Below are positions 1 to 7,214 of a DNA stretch of 8,562 bases, piece by piece (the stretch's first letter is position 1; every line of letters begins with the position of its first letter). Source of the stretch: Bacillota bacterium (GTDB lineage: Bacteria; Bacillota; Clostridia; Oscillospirales; QAMX01); assembly GCA_029778935.1 (NCBI GenBank), contig JAKPBM010000126.1, forward strand, positions 1 through 8,562, read 5' to 3'. The notes beneath the pieces were generated by a model, which had not been told where the DNA came from, searched no databases, and saw nothing but the letters and a program-made list of their open reading frames with translations. A program made the translations under genes and the position numbers.

Positions 1-389
1 TCTTCCGCGGACACGTGCACATGGCGCTTGGCGGCGATGACGCCTTCGGAAATCTCGATTGTTCCGTTGGGGCCTTCAATGACGATCGAACCCGTGCCGG
101 CGATGTCGCCGCTTTCCCGGACCGGGGCGGTGACGCCGAGCATTCTCGCGTCGGTCAAAGATACTTCCACCTGGGTCGCCGACCGCTCGGGGCCTAAAAC
201 GGCCACGTTGTCGATGCGGTTTCTCGGGCCGACCAGGTTTACACGTTCGTTGCAGAGAAACTGGCCCGGCTGGGACAGGTCCCGTTTGGGCGTCAGAACG
301 GCGCCTTTGCCGAACAAAATCTCAACGTGTTCCTTGGAAAGGTGCACATGGCGGGCCGAAACCTCTACCAGAACCTCCAACTTTTCCAT
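1..389 (-). CDS. pduL: Phosphate propanoyltransferase / PduL-type phosphotransacetylase (partial, C-terminus beyond window)
   Basis: PduL-family enzymes exchange CoA for phosphate on short acyl groups (propanoyl-CoA or acetyl-CoA to acyl phosphate), the step before ATP formation by acetate/propionate kinase. Read on the minus strand from ATG at 389, the frame stays open to the window edge and gives 129 residues. The family is usually about 210 residues, so roughly 80 are missing on the left. Visible hallmarks are RHVHLS at residues 13-18, TPKRDLSQPGQF at 33-44, ATQVEVSLTD at 71-80 with R91-E-S-G-D just after it, and a second histidine motif RHVHVS at 122-127. The two HxH motifs are the family's metal-binding signatures. 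A GGGAG ribosome binding site lies about 12 bases before the ATG. The protein starts only 12 residues before the first RHVHL, leaving no room for the N-terminal encapsulation peptide of microcompartment PduL. A general cytosolic phosphotransacetylase role is therefore likelier (inference). Its neighbour mnmE is divergent and functionally unrelated. Confidence 0.93.
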   Translation of the reverse strand, partial: MEKLEVLVEVSARHVHLSKEHVEILFGKGAVLTPKRDLSQPGQFLCNERVNLVGPRNRIDNVAVLGPERSATQVEVSLTDARMLGVTAPVRESGDIAGTGSIVIEGPNGTIEISEGVIAAKRHVHVSAE

Positions 390-451
390 TGATGCATTTC
401 ACTCCCTGGATTCGCGCGGCCGCAATGAAATTACGCCGCTTTATCAGAATA

Positions 452-480
452 AGGGTATCACAAATTGCCAATGTTTGCAA
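452..480 (-). promoter_or_regulatory. Weak candidate promoter for pduL
   Basis: On the minus strand, TTGCAA (480 to 475) is followed after 17 bases by TACCCT (457 to 452), with a TG dinucleotide one base before the -10 box as in extended -10 promoters. The matches to consensus are only 4 of 6 and 3 of 6. It would give a leader of about 55 bases before the pduL ATG. This is the best spaced pair I found on this strand, but the support is thin. Confidence 0.25.
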
Positions 481-615
481 GCGAAAAAACCCCCAAAACC
501 GGACGGTTTGTCAACGGCTTCTGTTGTAATTTGCCGTGTACGGAGGCGAAAAATTACGGGGGAAAACATTTGCCGGGAAACTTTCCGCCATAAGCAGGAA
601 ACCCTTTGCCCCGGT

Positions 616-642
616 TTGACAGAAGCGCGATTTTGGTATAAT
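616..642 (+). promoter_or_regulatory. Strong sigma-A-type promoter of mnmE-mnmG-rsmG
   Basis: A perfect TTGACA at 616-621 and a perfect TATAAT at 637-642 are separated by 15 bases. TG at 634-635, one base before the -10 box, makes this an extended -10 promoter, which tolerates a short spacer. An overlapping alternative -10, TAATAT at 639-644, would have the ideal 17-base spacing. Transcription should start near 648-650, giving a leader of about 56 bases before the mnmE ATG. Confidence 0.82.
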
Positions 643-653
643 ATTTTATAGAA

Positions 654-680
654 AAAACGGCGCGATTTTCGCGTTGTTTT
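654..680 (+). promoter_or_regulatory. Predicted 12-bp hairpin in the mnmE 5' leader
   Basis: In RNA, bases 654-665 (AAAACGGCGCGA) can pair along their whole length with 669-680 (UCGCGUUGUUUU), leaving a UUU loop at 666-668. Ten pairs are Watson-Crick and two, at 659/675 and 660/674, are G-U. The hairpin would begin about five bases from the predicted transcript start and end ten bases before the AAAGGAAG ribosome binding site. The U-rich right arm resembles a terminator tail but is itself part of the stem, so a 5'-end stabilising structure is as plausible as an attenuator. The pairing is visible; its function is unknown. Confidence 0.5.
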
Positions 681-687
681 CGTCTTG

Positions 688-695
688 AAAGGAAG
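688..695 (+). promoter_or_regulatory. Ribosome binding site that fixes the mnmE start at 706
   Basis: AAAGGAAG ends ten bases before ATG 706. The in-frame TTG at 685 lies before this site, not after it, and would add seven residues not expected at a MnmE N-terminus. The ATG is therefore preferred. Confidence 0.75.
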
Positions 696-705
696 AATTT
701 ACGCC

Positions 706-2082
706 ATGACGGGCTTTGATACCATAGCGGCGGCGGCGACGCCGCCGGCCACCGGCGCGGTGGCGATTATACGGATTTCCGGTCCGGCGGCAATTTCCAT
801 TGCCGACCGGATTTTTCGCCCTGTTTCCGGCGGGAAGCTGTCCGACCGGCCGCCAAGACAGGTAGTGTTCGGGAAAGTCGTAAAACCCGACGGGGCCGTG
901 CTGGACGAGTGCCTGGCCTTTTACTTCCGCGCGCCGAACAGCTACACGGGGGAGGACAGCGTGGAAATCCAGTGCCACGGCGGCGTTCTGCTGGTAAGCC
1001 GGATTCTGCGCCTTTGCTTTGAGCAGGGGGCCCGGGCCGCCCAGGCCGGCGAATTTACCCGCCGGGCGCTGTTAAACGGCAAAATGACCCTGCCTCAGGC
1101 GGAGGCCGTGGCCGATTTAATCCACGCCGAAACGGCGGAAGGCGTTCAAAACGCCGCGGCGCAGCTGACCGGCCCCTTGGCCAAGGAGCTGGAAAGCATG
1201 AACGAAACGCTGCTGGCCCAAGCGGCTCACTTTACCGCCTATATAGATTATACGGAGGAAGGCGTCGAACCGCCCGACCTGACCGAGTCGCAAAAAAGCC
1301 TGTATGAAATTTCCGAGCGCCTTTTGGCCCTTTCCGACAGCTTTTCCACCGGCCGGCTTTTTACGGAAGGCGTCCCCTGCGTTCTGCTGGGGCGGCCCAA
1401 CGCGGGCAAATCGTCGCTGTTAAACGTCCTAACCAACACGGACCGGGCCATCGTCACCGACATCGCCGGCACCACAAGAGACACGCTGGAAGCCACGGCC
1501 AATGTGGGGGGCGTTTTGCTCCGCCTGGTGGACACGGCGGGCCTTCGGGAAAGCGACGACCCCATCGAGCGCATCGGCGTCGCCCGCGCCAAAGAGGCGG
1601 CACGACGGGCGGGGCTGATTCTGGCCCTGTTTGACGGAAGCCGGCCCCCTTCCGAGGAGGACAAAGCCGTTTTATCGGAGGCAGGCCAAAGCGGCGCGCC
1701 GGTGATCTACCTTCTTAACAAGGCGGACTTGCCCCAAAACCCGGCAATGGCGGCACTTTTGCAGGACAAGTCCCCCCTATCCATCTCCACGGTTACCGGC
1801 GAAGGAATCCAGGCTTTGGCCGAGCGCATCCAGACCCTGTTCGGCACCGGCCGGCTCCGCCCCGACGGCAGCATTATCACCAACCGCCGGCAGGCGGAAG
1901 CATTGCGCCGGGCGGGGCTGCACGCGAAAGCCGCCGCCGACGCGCTACATGCCGGGATTACGCCGGACGTGGCGTGGATCGACGTGGAGTCGGCCTGCCG
2001 GGCGCTGGGGGAAGTGACGGGCCGCTCCGTATCGGAAGACATCTTAAACGAAGTATTTTCACGGTTTTGCGTGGGAAAATAA
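706..2082 (+). CDS. mnmE: tRNA uridine-5-carboxymethylaminomethyl(34) synthesis GTPase MnmE
   Basis: MnmE, with MnmG, installs the (carboxymethyl)aminomethyl group on C5 of the wobble uridine of tRNAs reading split codon boxes. It is a cytosolic homodimeric GTPase that supplies the one-carbon unit from a folate bound in its N-terminal domain. The 458-residue product matches the usual family length. Visible are the N-terminal [16 protein letters not shown] (11-26), the helical domain, then the inserted G domain: G1 GRPNAGKS (229-236), G2 GTTRD (255-259), G3 DTAG (276-279) and G4 NKAD (338-341). E288 sits 12 residues after the G3 Asp, as the catalytic Glu does in E. coli. The protein ends in CVGK, the family's C-terminal CxGK motif, whose Cys is needed for modification. 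No key residue is missing. It is the first gene of the operon, with 28 bases to mnmG. Confidence 0.98.
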   Translation: MTGFDTIAAAATPPATGAVAIIRISGPAAISIADRIFRPVSGGKLSDRPPRQVVFGKVVKPDGAVLDECLAFYFRAPNSYTGEDSVEIQCHGGVLLVSRILRLCFEQGARAAQAGEFTRRALLNGKMTLPQAEAVADLIHAETAEGVQNAAAQLTGPLAKELESMNETLLAQAAHFTAYIDYTEEGVEPPDLTESQKSLYEISERLLALSDSFSTGRLFTEGVPCVLLGRPNAGKSSLLNVLTNTDRAIVTDIAGTTRDTLEATANVGGVLLRLVDTAGLRESDDPIERIGVARAKEAARRAGLILALFDGSRPPSEEDKAVLSEAGQSGAPVIYLLNKADLPQNPAMAALLQDKSPLSISTVTGEGIQALAERIQTLFGTGRLRPDGSIITNRRQAEALRRAGLHAKAAADALHAGITPDVAWIDVESACRALGEVTGRSVSEDILNEVFSRFCVGK

Positions 2083-2110
2083 ACCAGTCTACAAGGAAGG
2101 AAGCAAACCC

Positions 2111-3991
2111 ATGGGGTTTTTTGCGGGAAGTTTTGACGTGGCCGTCATCGGCGCGGGCCATGCAGGCATCGAAGCGGCGCTGGCTTCGGCCCGGCTGGGC
2201 GCGTCCACGGTCTGTTTTACAATGAATCTCGACGCCATCGGCAACATGCCCTGCAACCCGGCCATCGGCGGCACGGGCAAAGGCCAGCTGGTGCGGGAAA
2301 TTGACGCGTTGGGCGGCGAAATGGGCCGCGCCGCCGACGCCTGCTGCATCCAGTACCGGATGCTCAACACCGGAAAAGGGCCGGCGGTGCATTCTTTGCG
2401 CGCCCAGGCCGACCGGAAAAAGTACCAGGCCTACATGAAGCACGTGCTGGAAAAGCAGGAAAACCTGACGTTAAAACAGGCGGAGATTGTGGATATACGC
2501 ATCGAAGACGGCGCCGTCAAAGGCGTGGTCACCCGCACCGGCGCTTATTACGACGTGAAAGCCGTCATTATTGCCTCGGGCACGTTTTTAAACGCCCAGA
2601 TTATTATCGGCGAAGTGCGGCTTGACAGCGGGCCGGACGGCATGTTCCCCTCGACCCATCTGGCCGAGTCTTTGCGGAAAGCCGGTTTGCAGTTACGGCG
2701 GTTTAAAACGGGCACGCCCGCCCGCTTAAACCGCCGAACCATCGACCTTTCGGCGGCGGAGGAGCAGAAGGGCGACGAAAACGTGGTGCCCTTTTCCTAC
2801 GCTACGGAAGTGCCGCCGAAAAACCGGGCCAGCTGCTATCTGATTTACACCAACGCCCGCACCCACGAGGTCATCCGCCAAAACCTGCACCGCTCGCCCA
2901 TGTACAGCGGGCAGATTCAGGGCGTGGGCGCTCGCTACTGCCCCTCCATCGAGGACAAAATCGTCCGCTTTGCCGACAAGGAGCGGCACCAGCTCTTTAT
3001 CGAGCCTATGGGGCTGGACACGGAGGAGATGTACCTGCAGGGCTTTTCCTCCTCCATGCCGGAGGAAGTGCAGGTGGAGATGATAAAAACCCTGCCGGGG
3101 CTGGAAAACGCGATGATTATGCGCCCGGCCTACGCCATCGAATACGACTGCATCGACCCCATTACCCTTTTGCCCACGCTGGAAACCAAGGCCGTGTCGG
3201 GCCTTTTCGGCGCGGGGCAGTTTAACGGCACCTCCGGCTACGAGGAGGCCGCCGCGCAAGGGCTAATCGCCGGCATCAACGCCGCAAGAAAAGTGCAGAA
3301 CCTTCCGCCGGTGGTTTTAAAGCGCACCGACGGCTACATCGGCACGTTAATCGACGACCTGGTCACCAAGGGCACCGACGAGCCTTACCGCATGATGACC
3401 TCCCGCACCGAATACCGCCTGGCCCTGCGGCAGGATAACGCCGACAAGAGGCTCATGCCCATCGGCCATGCCATCGGCTTGGTTTCCGACGAAACGTATC
3501 GGAAGATGCTCCAAAAGTACGAAATGGTCGAGGCCGAAATCGCCCGGGCGGAGAAAACGACCATCAAGCCCTCGCCGGAGCTGAACGGGCTGTTGGAACA
3601 GTTCGGCTGGCCGCCGTTAAAAACCGGCGCGAAGCTGGCGGACCTTTTGCGCCGGCCGGGGCTTACGTATGAAATGCTGGCGCCTTTTGACAAAGACCGG
3701 CCCGAACTGCCCAAAGCGGTGACGGAGCAGGTGGAAATATCCATCCGCTACGGCGGGTATATTAAGCAGGAAGAGGAAAAAATCGAAGCGCTTCGCAAAA
3801 TGGAAGACCGGGAGCTGCCCAAAGACATCAACTACCACGAAATCCCCGTACTGCGCCTGGAGGCAAGGCAGAAGCTGGACAAAATCCGGCCCCTTTCCCT
3901 GGGCCAGGCGTCGCGGATTTCCGGCGTCAGCCCGGCGGACATCACGGCGCTGATGATCTATCTGGAGACAAGGGGGAAGAAAGGTGACTGA
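2111..3991 (+). CDS. mnmG: tRNA uridine-5-carboxymethylaminomethyl(34) synthesis enzyme MnmG (GidA)
   Basis: MnmG is the FAD- and NADH-dependent partner of MnmE in wobble-uridine modification, acting in the cytosol as an MnmE2-MnmG2 complex. The 626-residue length is typical. The N-terminal Rossmann motif GAGHAG is at residues 14-19. The family signature [11 protein letters not shown] starts at C48. The second conserved cysteine, C277, lies in [11 protein letters not shown], and the FAD-site signature [18 protein letters not shown] is at 367-384. C48 and C277 correspond to the two functionally important cysteines of E. coli (Cys47 and Cys277). The family more often has GPRYCPS, so A274 is a mild variant. 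AAGGAAGG at 2093-2100 is a strong ribosome binding site ten bases before the ATG. The last eight bases overlap rsmG, which indicates translational coupling. Confidence 0.98.
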   Translation: MGFFAGSFDVAVIGAGHAGIEAALASARLGASTVCFTMNLDAIGNMPCNPAIGGTGKGQLVREIDALGGEMGRAADACCIQYRMLNTGKGPAVHSLRAQADRKKYQAYMKHVLEKQENLTLKQAEIVDIRIEDGAVKGVVTRTGAYYDVKAVIIASGTFLNAQIIIGEVRLDSGPDGMFPSTHLAESLRKAGLQLRRFKTGTPARLNRRTIDLSAAEEQKGDENVVPFSYATEVPPKNRASCYLIYTNARTHEVIRQNLHRSPMYSGQIQGVGARYCPSIEDKIVRFADKERHQLFIEPMGLDTEEMYLQGFSSSMPEEVQVEMIKTLPGLENAMIMRPAYAIEYDCIDPITLLPTLETKAVSGLFGAGQFNGTSGYEEAAAQGLIAGINAARKVQNLPPVVLKRTDGYIGTLIDDLVTKGTDEPYRMMTSRTEYRLALRQDNADKRLMPIGHAIGLVSDETYRKMLQKYEMVEAEIARAEKTTIKPSPELNGLLEQFGWPPLKTGAKLADLLRRPGLTYEMLAPFDKDRPELPKAVTEQVEISIRYGGYIKQEEEKIEALRKMEDRELPKDINYHEIPVLRLEARQKLDKIRPLSLGQASRISGVSPADITALMIYLETRGKKGD

Positions 3992-4751
3992 CGGAATCCG
4001 CGCGTTTGAAAAGGCCATCGCCAATCTGTCCCTCAAAGTACACCGGCCGGAAACCATCGAGCGGTTCGCCCTGTACGCAACAGAATTGCAGAAGGCCAAC
4101 GCGGTGATGAACCTTACCGCCGTGGACGACACGGTGGGCATTTTCGTGCGCCATTTTGCCGACAGCCTGTCCGTGTTCGCCGCGGGGGCCATCCAGCCGG
4201 AAAGCTCTGTCATCGACGTAGGCTGCGGCGCCGGGTTTCCCGGGCTGCCGCTGAAAATTTTCGCCGACGATCAGGGGATTCCCATGCGCTTAACCTTGAT
4301 GGACGCCACGGGCAAGAAGGTTGCCTTTCTGGAGCGGCTGGTAGGCCAACTGGGCCTATCCGACGTTTCCTGCGCTACCGCCCGGGCGGAGGAAGCCGGG
4401 CGGAAGCCGGAGTTTCGGGAGAAGTTCGACGTGGCGACCTCCCGGGCGGTGGCGCGGTTTTCCGTTTTGGCGGAGCTTTGCTTCCCCTTTGTGAAAAAGG
4501 GCGGCGTCATGGCGGCCATTAAGAGCGCTTCCGTCGGCGAGGAGCTGGCCGCGGCGGAAAAGGCAATCGCCGCCCTTTCCGGCGGCAAACCCGAGCTTTT
4601 TGCCTACCAGCTTTTGGAAACGGAGCCGGACAGCCGGGTCGTCCTTGTCCGCAAGGAAAAGGCGACCCCCGGGGAATATCCGAGAACCTTCGCAAAAATA
4701 CGCAAAAACCCCCTGGAAAACGCGCCAAAAGGCCAGGTTTTGCAACCTTGA
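3984..4751 (+). CDS. rsmG: 16S rRNA (guanine(527)-N(7))-methyltransferase RsmG (GidB)
   Basis: RsmG uses S-adenosylmethionine to methylate N7 of G527 in the 530 loop of 16S rRNA; in other bacteria its loss gives low-level streptomycin resistance. The 255-residue product is slightly longer than the usual 210-240. Visible are the N-terminal helical part with NLTAV (43-47), RHFADSL (56-62), the SAM-binding motif [12 protein letters not shown] (76-87), SRAVA (153-157), and the C-terminal [13 protein letters not shown] (232-244), which matches the basic tail of the family. The start is GTG inside the last codons of mnmG, with AGGGGG at 3971-3976 seven bases upstream. No in-frame ATG occurs before the conserved NLTAV, so this start is well supported. 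The stop codon overlaps the -35 box of the next transcription unit. Confidence 0.97.
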   Translation: MTDGIRAFEKAIANLSLKVHRPETIERFALYATELQKANAVMNLTAVDDTVGIFVRHFADSLSVFAAGAIQPESSVIDVGCGAGFPGLPLKIFADDQGIPMRLTLMDATGKKVAFLERLVGQLGLSDVSCATARAEEAGRKPEFREKFDVATSRAVARFSVLAELCFPFVKKGGVMAAIKSASVGEELAAAEKAIAALSGGKPELFAYQLLETEPDSRVVLVRKEKATPGEYPRTFAKIRKNPLENAPKGQVLQP

Positions 4752-4776
4752 CTTCATTCCGGGGAATTGATACAAT
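4748..4776 (+). promoter_or_regulatory. Promoter of the tagA/wecG-tmk unit, overlapping the rsmG stop
   Basis: TTGACT at 4748-4753 (5 of 6 matches) and TACAAT at 4771-4776 (5 of 6) are separated by an ideal 17 bases. The -35 box contains the rsmG TGA stop. Transcription would start near 4783, about 25 bases before the next ATG, and the leader would carry AGGAG at 4793-4797. No intrinsic terminator lies between rsmG and this promoter, so read-through from mnmE is also possible. Confidence 0.75.
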
Positions 4777-4807
4777 AGAAAGAAGAAAGAAAAGGAGTGC
4801 TGACGCT

Positions 4808-5551
4808 ATGGCGCAAAGCCGTATCATGGTGCTGGGCGTGGGATTTGACAACGTAACGATGGAAGAAGCGGCCCAAAAGGCCATCGAACTCGCCCGGTCC
4901 GGCGGCGGCTACGTGGTGACGCCAAACGCGGAAATCGTCTATGCCTGCCGGAAGAACCCGGAAGCAAAAGACGCCGTCAACGGCGCGGCTTTAGTCGTGC
5001 CCGACGGAATTGGCGTCGTCAAGGCATCAAGAATTTTAAAGCGGCCGCTGAAAGAGCGGGTGCCCGGCGTCGAGCTGGGAACGGCCATTCTGCCCGCGGC
5101 GGCCAAACACGGGCTTAGGCTCTTTCTCTTAGGCGGCAAACCCGGCGTGGCGGAGGAAGCCGCCCGGAAACTGACCGAAAAATACGAAGGCCTAGTCATC
5201 GCCGGCACGGCGGACGGGTATTTTCAAAACGACGACGAAGTCATCGCCAAAATTAACGCCTCCAATGCCGATATTTTGTACGTCTGCCTGGGCGCGCCGA
5301 AGCAGGAAATCTGGATGCGCAAAAACCGGGATAAGCTCAAGGTTTCCCTGATGCTGGGGCTGGGCGGTTCCGTAGACGTATACGCCGGAAAAGTCGAGCG
5401 GGCGCCGGAATTTTGGCAGAAAATGGGTCTGGAATGGCTGTACCGGCTTATGAAACAGCCCAAGCGGGCCAAGCGGGTGCTCGGCTCGCTGCCGCCTTTC
5501 CTTCTGGCCGTATACAAAGAGCGGCGGCAGGAAAGGAAGGCCGCCAAATGA
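4808..5551 (+). CDS. WecG/TagA/CpsF family glycosyltransferase
   Basis: This family (GT26) transfers N-acetylmannosamine or N-acetylmannosaminuronate onto undecaprenyl-diphosphate-GlcNAc on the inner face of the membrane, an early step of wall teichoic acid or related glycopolymer synthesis. The 247-residue product shows VVTPNAEIVY (36-45) and VVPDGIGVV (63-71), which contain T38 and D66 matching the catalytic-site Thr and Asp described for TagA. It also has GTADGYF (133-139), LGAPKQEIWM (161-170) and GGSVDVYAGKVERAP (186-200). The C-terminal tail from LEWLYRL (208-214) onward is rich in Arg and Lys, like the appendage that lets TagA dock on the membrane. ATG 4808 follows AGGAG by ten bases. 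A TTG at 4748 in the same frame lies at the promoter and is rejected. Without the neighbouring tag or eps genes, the actual sugar acceptor and polymer are unknown. The stop overlaps the next ATG (ATGA). Confidence 0.94.
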   Translation: MAQSRIMVLGVGFDNVTMEEAAQKAIELARSGGGYVVTPNAEIVYACRKNPEAKDAVNGAALVVPDGIGVVKASRILKRPLKERVPGVELGTAILPAAAKHGLRLFLLGGKPGVAEEAARKLTEKYEGLVIAGTADGYFQNDDEVIAKINASNADILYVCLGAPKQEIWMRKNRDKLKVSLMLGLGGSVDVYAGKVERAPEFWQKMGLEWLYRLMKQPKRAKRVLGSLPPFLLAVYKERRQERKAAK

Positions 5552-6225
5552 GAAAAGGCAAACTGGTCGTTCTCGAAGGCTTAGACGGCACGGGCAAAAC
5601 CACCCAGTATAAGAGGCTGCTTTCCCGCCTGGCGGCGGAAGGGGTGGCCCACGAGAGCGTCTCCTTCCCCCGGTATGAGCGGACGGCGGGCAAACTGGTG
5701 TCCGAATACCTGGCCGGCGACTTCGGCACCGACCCGGCGGACGTCAACGCCTTCGCCGCGTCGTCCTTTTACGCGGTAGACCGGTTCACCTCCTTCCGGC
5801 AGGAAGCCTGGGGCGAATTTTACCGGGCCGGCGGGCTGGTGATTTTGGCCCGGTACACCACTTCCAACGCCATCCACCAGGGAGCAAAGCTCGCCAAGGC
5901 CGAACGAGAGGGCTTTTTTGCCTGGCTGGAAGACTACGAATACAATAAGCTCGGGCTGCCCCGCCCTGATGTGGTGCTGTACCTTTCGGCCCCCATGGAA
6001 ACGATTCTCTATCAGCTTGCTAAAAGAGCCAGAGAGGAAAACCTCCCCGCCGACATTCACGAGCGGAACCTGGCCTACATGGCCGCCTGCGCCGAAAGCG
6101 GCGCCCAGGCCGCTTCGTATTTTGGCTGGCAGACGCTGGAGGTCACCGAAAACGGGCAGCTGCTGCCCATCGACGAAATACACGAAAAAATATACGGCGC
6201 TCTCAAGGAACGGAAGCTGCTTTGA
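5548..6225 (+). CDS. tmk: Thymidylate kinase (dTMP kinase) family protein with altered DRY motif
   Basis: dTMP kinase phosphorylates dTMP to dTDP with ATP, a required step for dTTP supply. The 225-residue product begins with strand KLVVLEG and the P-loop GLDGTGKTT (11-19). It then has FYAVDRF (74-80), RYTTSNAIHQGAKL (102-115), a basic stretch KRAR (159-162) in the LID region, and DIHERN (169-174). This layout matches the longer clostridial type of thymidylate kinase. The usual D-R-Y/H motif reads A101-R102-Y103 here, because codon 5848-5850 is GCC where GAC would give Asp. Everything else looks intact, so either the Asp is dispensable in this branch or the substrate or activity differs. The start ATG overlaps the preceding stop (ATGA), and AGGAAAGGAAGG just upstream can serve as ribosome binding site. 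It may act on another nucleoside monophosphate. Confidence 0.9.
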   Translation: MRKGKLVVLEGLDGTGKTTQYKRLLSRLAAEGVAHESVSFPRYERTAGKLVSEYLAGDFGTDPADVNAFAASSFYAVDRFTSFRQEAWGEFYRAGGLVILARYTTSNAIHQGAKLAKAEREGFFAWLEDYEYNKLGLPRPDVVLYLSAPMETILYQLAKRAREENLPADIHERNLAYMAACAESGAQAASYFGWQTLEVTENGQLLPIDEIHEKIYGALKERKLL

Positions 6226-6233
6226 CGGCACCG

Positions 6234-6241
6234 AAAGGAAG
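6234..6241 (+). promoter_or_regulatory. Ribosome binding site supporting a TTG start at 6249
   Basis: AAAGGAAG ends seven bases before TTG 6249. The other in-frame candidate, TTG 6222, overlaps the tmk stop and would place this purine run inside the coding sequence. The extra nine residues (TTG 6222 to 6248) lack similarity to the usual DUF2156 N-terminus. The later TTG is therefore preferred. Confidence 0.65.
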
Positions 6242-6248
6242 CGATCGC

Positions 6249-7214
6249 TTGCAATACCGTACGATAACGCTGGCCGACAGAGAGCAGGCGGAGGCCTGTA
6301 TCGCCGCCTCCGGCTCCATGGCCTGCCAATCCTCCTTTGTGAACCTCTACATGTGGCGGAAGGTATTCCCAACGGAAATCGCCTTTTCCGACGGGTTTTT
6401 ATTCCGCAGGGCGGTAAGGCACGGCGAAACCCGCCACTATTTCCCCCTGGGTAAGGGCGATTTGGACGCGGCGCTGGCAAAAATACTCGCGCAGGACCCC
6501 GCCCCCATCTTTATGGGGCTGACCAAAGAGCAGGCCGACATAGTAGCTCAGCGCCTGCCCCATCTAAAATACACATTTACCGAATTGCGGGACAACGCGG
6601 ATTATATATATGAAACAAAGTCCTTAATCACCCTTTCGGGCAAAAAGCTGCACGGGAAGAAAAACCATTTGAACCGGTTTTTGAAAACCTACGAAGGCCG
6701 GTGGGAAACCGTGCCCATTTCCAGGGAAAATCTGCCCCTTGTCCGCGCGTTCCATGAGGAATGGTGCAAAAAGAACGACTGCAAGGGCGGCAAGGGCCTT
6801 GCGGGCGAGTACTGCGCCGTCATGGACGCTCTGGACGTGTACGAGGAGTTGGGCGTGTTCGGCCTGCTTTTGCTAGTGGACGGAAAGCCCGCGGCCTATT
6901 CTTTTGCGTCGAAAATCAACGACCAGGTGGCCGACGTCCACGTGGAAAAAGCGGATACGGATATAGACGGCTCTTACGCCGTCATCAACCAGCAGATGGC
7001 GGAGAAGATGCTCTCCTCCTTTACCTACGTGAACCGGGAGGAGGACATGGGCATCCCCGGCTTACGAAAGGCCAAAGAATCCTACCGCCCGGCGATTCTG
7101 CTGATGCTGCACAAGGGTGTGCCCGAGGCAAAGGCGATGACCGTTCCAAAGGCGGCCGCCCCGGCCCCGGCGGAACCGTACCCCGCGCTGGAAAAGCAGG
7201 TGCATGTGGGATGA
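6249..7214 (+). CDS. DUF2156 (phosphatidylglycerol lysyltransferase C-terminal-like) domain protein
   Basis: DUF2156 shares its fold with the aminoacyl-transferring domain of MprF, which moves lysine from lysyl-tRNA to phosphatidylglycerol, and is built from GNAT-like units. Most stand-alone soluble members such as this one have no proven substrate. The 321-residue product (TTG start) has no membrane segment or signal peptide. Recognisable stretches are YRTITLADRE near the N-terminus, SFVNLYMWRKVFP (29-41), SGKKLHGKKNHLNRF (130-144), HEEWCKKNDC (169-178), DGKPAAYSFASKI (211-223), VNREEDMG (261-268) and LRKAKESYRP (272-281). The last 25 or so residues are rich in Ala and Pro and probably disordered. 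It overlaps the following acetyltransferase by ATGA, a pairing that suggests a shared job. I would not assign lysyltransferase activity without the MprF membrane domain. Confidence 0.88.
   Translation: MQYRTITLADREQAEACIAASGSMACQSSFVNLYMWRKVFPTEIAFSDGFLFRRAVRHGETRHYFPLGKGDLDAALAKILAQDPAPIFMGLTKEQADIVAQRLPHLKYTFTELRDNADYIYETKSLITLSGKKLHGKKNHLNRFLKTYEGRWETVPISRENLPLVRAFHEEWCKKNDCKGGKGLAGEYCAVMDALDVYEELGVFGLLLLVDGKPAAYSFASKINDQVADVHVEKADTDIDGSYAVINQQMAEKMLSSFTYVNREEDMGIPGLRKAKESYRPAILLMLHKGVPEAKAMTVPKAAAPAPAEPYPALEKQVHVG

Larger units (their letters stand above)
390..705. other. Divergent intergenic region between pduL and mnmE
   Basis: These 316 bases separate two divergently oriented starts. 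They are richer in A and T than the flanking genes, especially between 420 and 560 and again between 610 and 700. They hold the strong mnmE promoter, a hairpin in the mnmE leader, a weak candidate promoter for pduL and a small dyad at 576-586. I see no convincing small protein here: the open frames that cross it are extensions of antisense frames of the neighbouring genes. I recognise no riboswitch or T-box element. Confidence 0.7.

Noticed and set aside
509..514. A perfect TTGACA on the minus strand as a pduL -35 box
   Set aside because: At 16-18 bases downstream there is only a G/T run with no -10-like hexamer.
484..514. A terminator-like element with A/T and C runs around AAACC-GGAC-GGTTT
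   Set aside because: The stem is only about five pairs, and no gene on either strand ends just before it.
28..651. A 207-codon plus-strand open frame at the left edge
   Set aside because: It is antisense to the clearly recognisable PduL frame and then runs through non-coding intergenic sequence and the mnmE promoter; it has no family motif.
646..978. A 110-codon minus-strand open frame over the mnmE start
   Set aside because: Its arginine run comes from the GC repeat encoding Ala residues of MnmE, and it overlaps the promoter and leader.
4748..4807. A TTG start that would lengthen the TagA/WecG protein by 20 residues
   Set aside because: It overlaps the rsmG stop and the promoter, and lies before the good AGGAG site that serves ATG 4808.
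5581..6480. A 299-codon minus-strand open frame
   Set aside because: It lies antisense across tmk and the start of the DUF2156 gene, both with strong motifs. Long antisense frames are common in GC-rich coding DNA, and this one is Arg/Pro/Gly-rich without a domain.
6761..7210. A 150-codon upstream extension of the GNAT gene
   Set aside because: It overlaps the DUF2156 coding frame fully, while ATG 7211 gives a normal GNAT N-terminus with an ATGA overlap.
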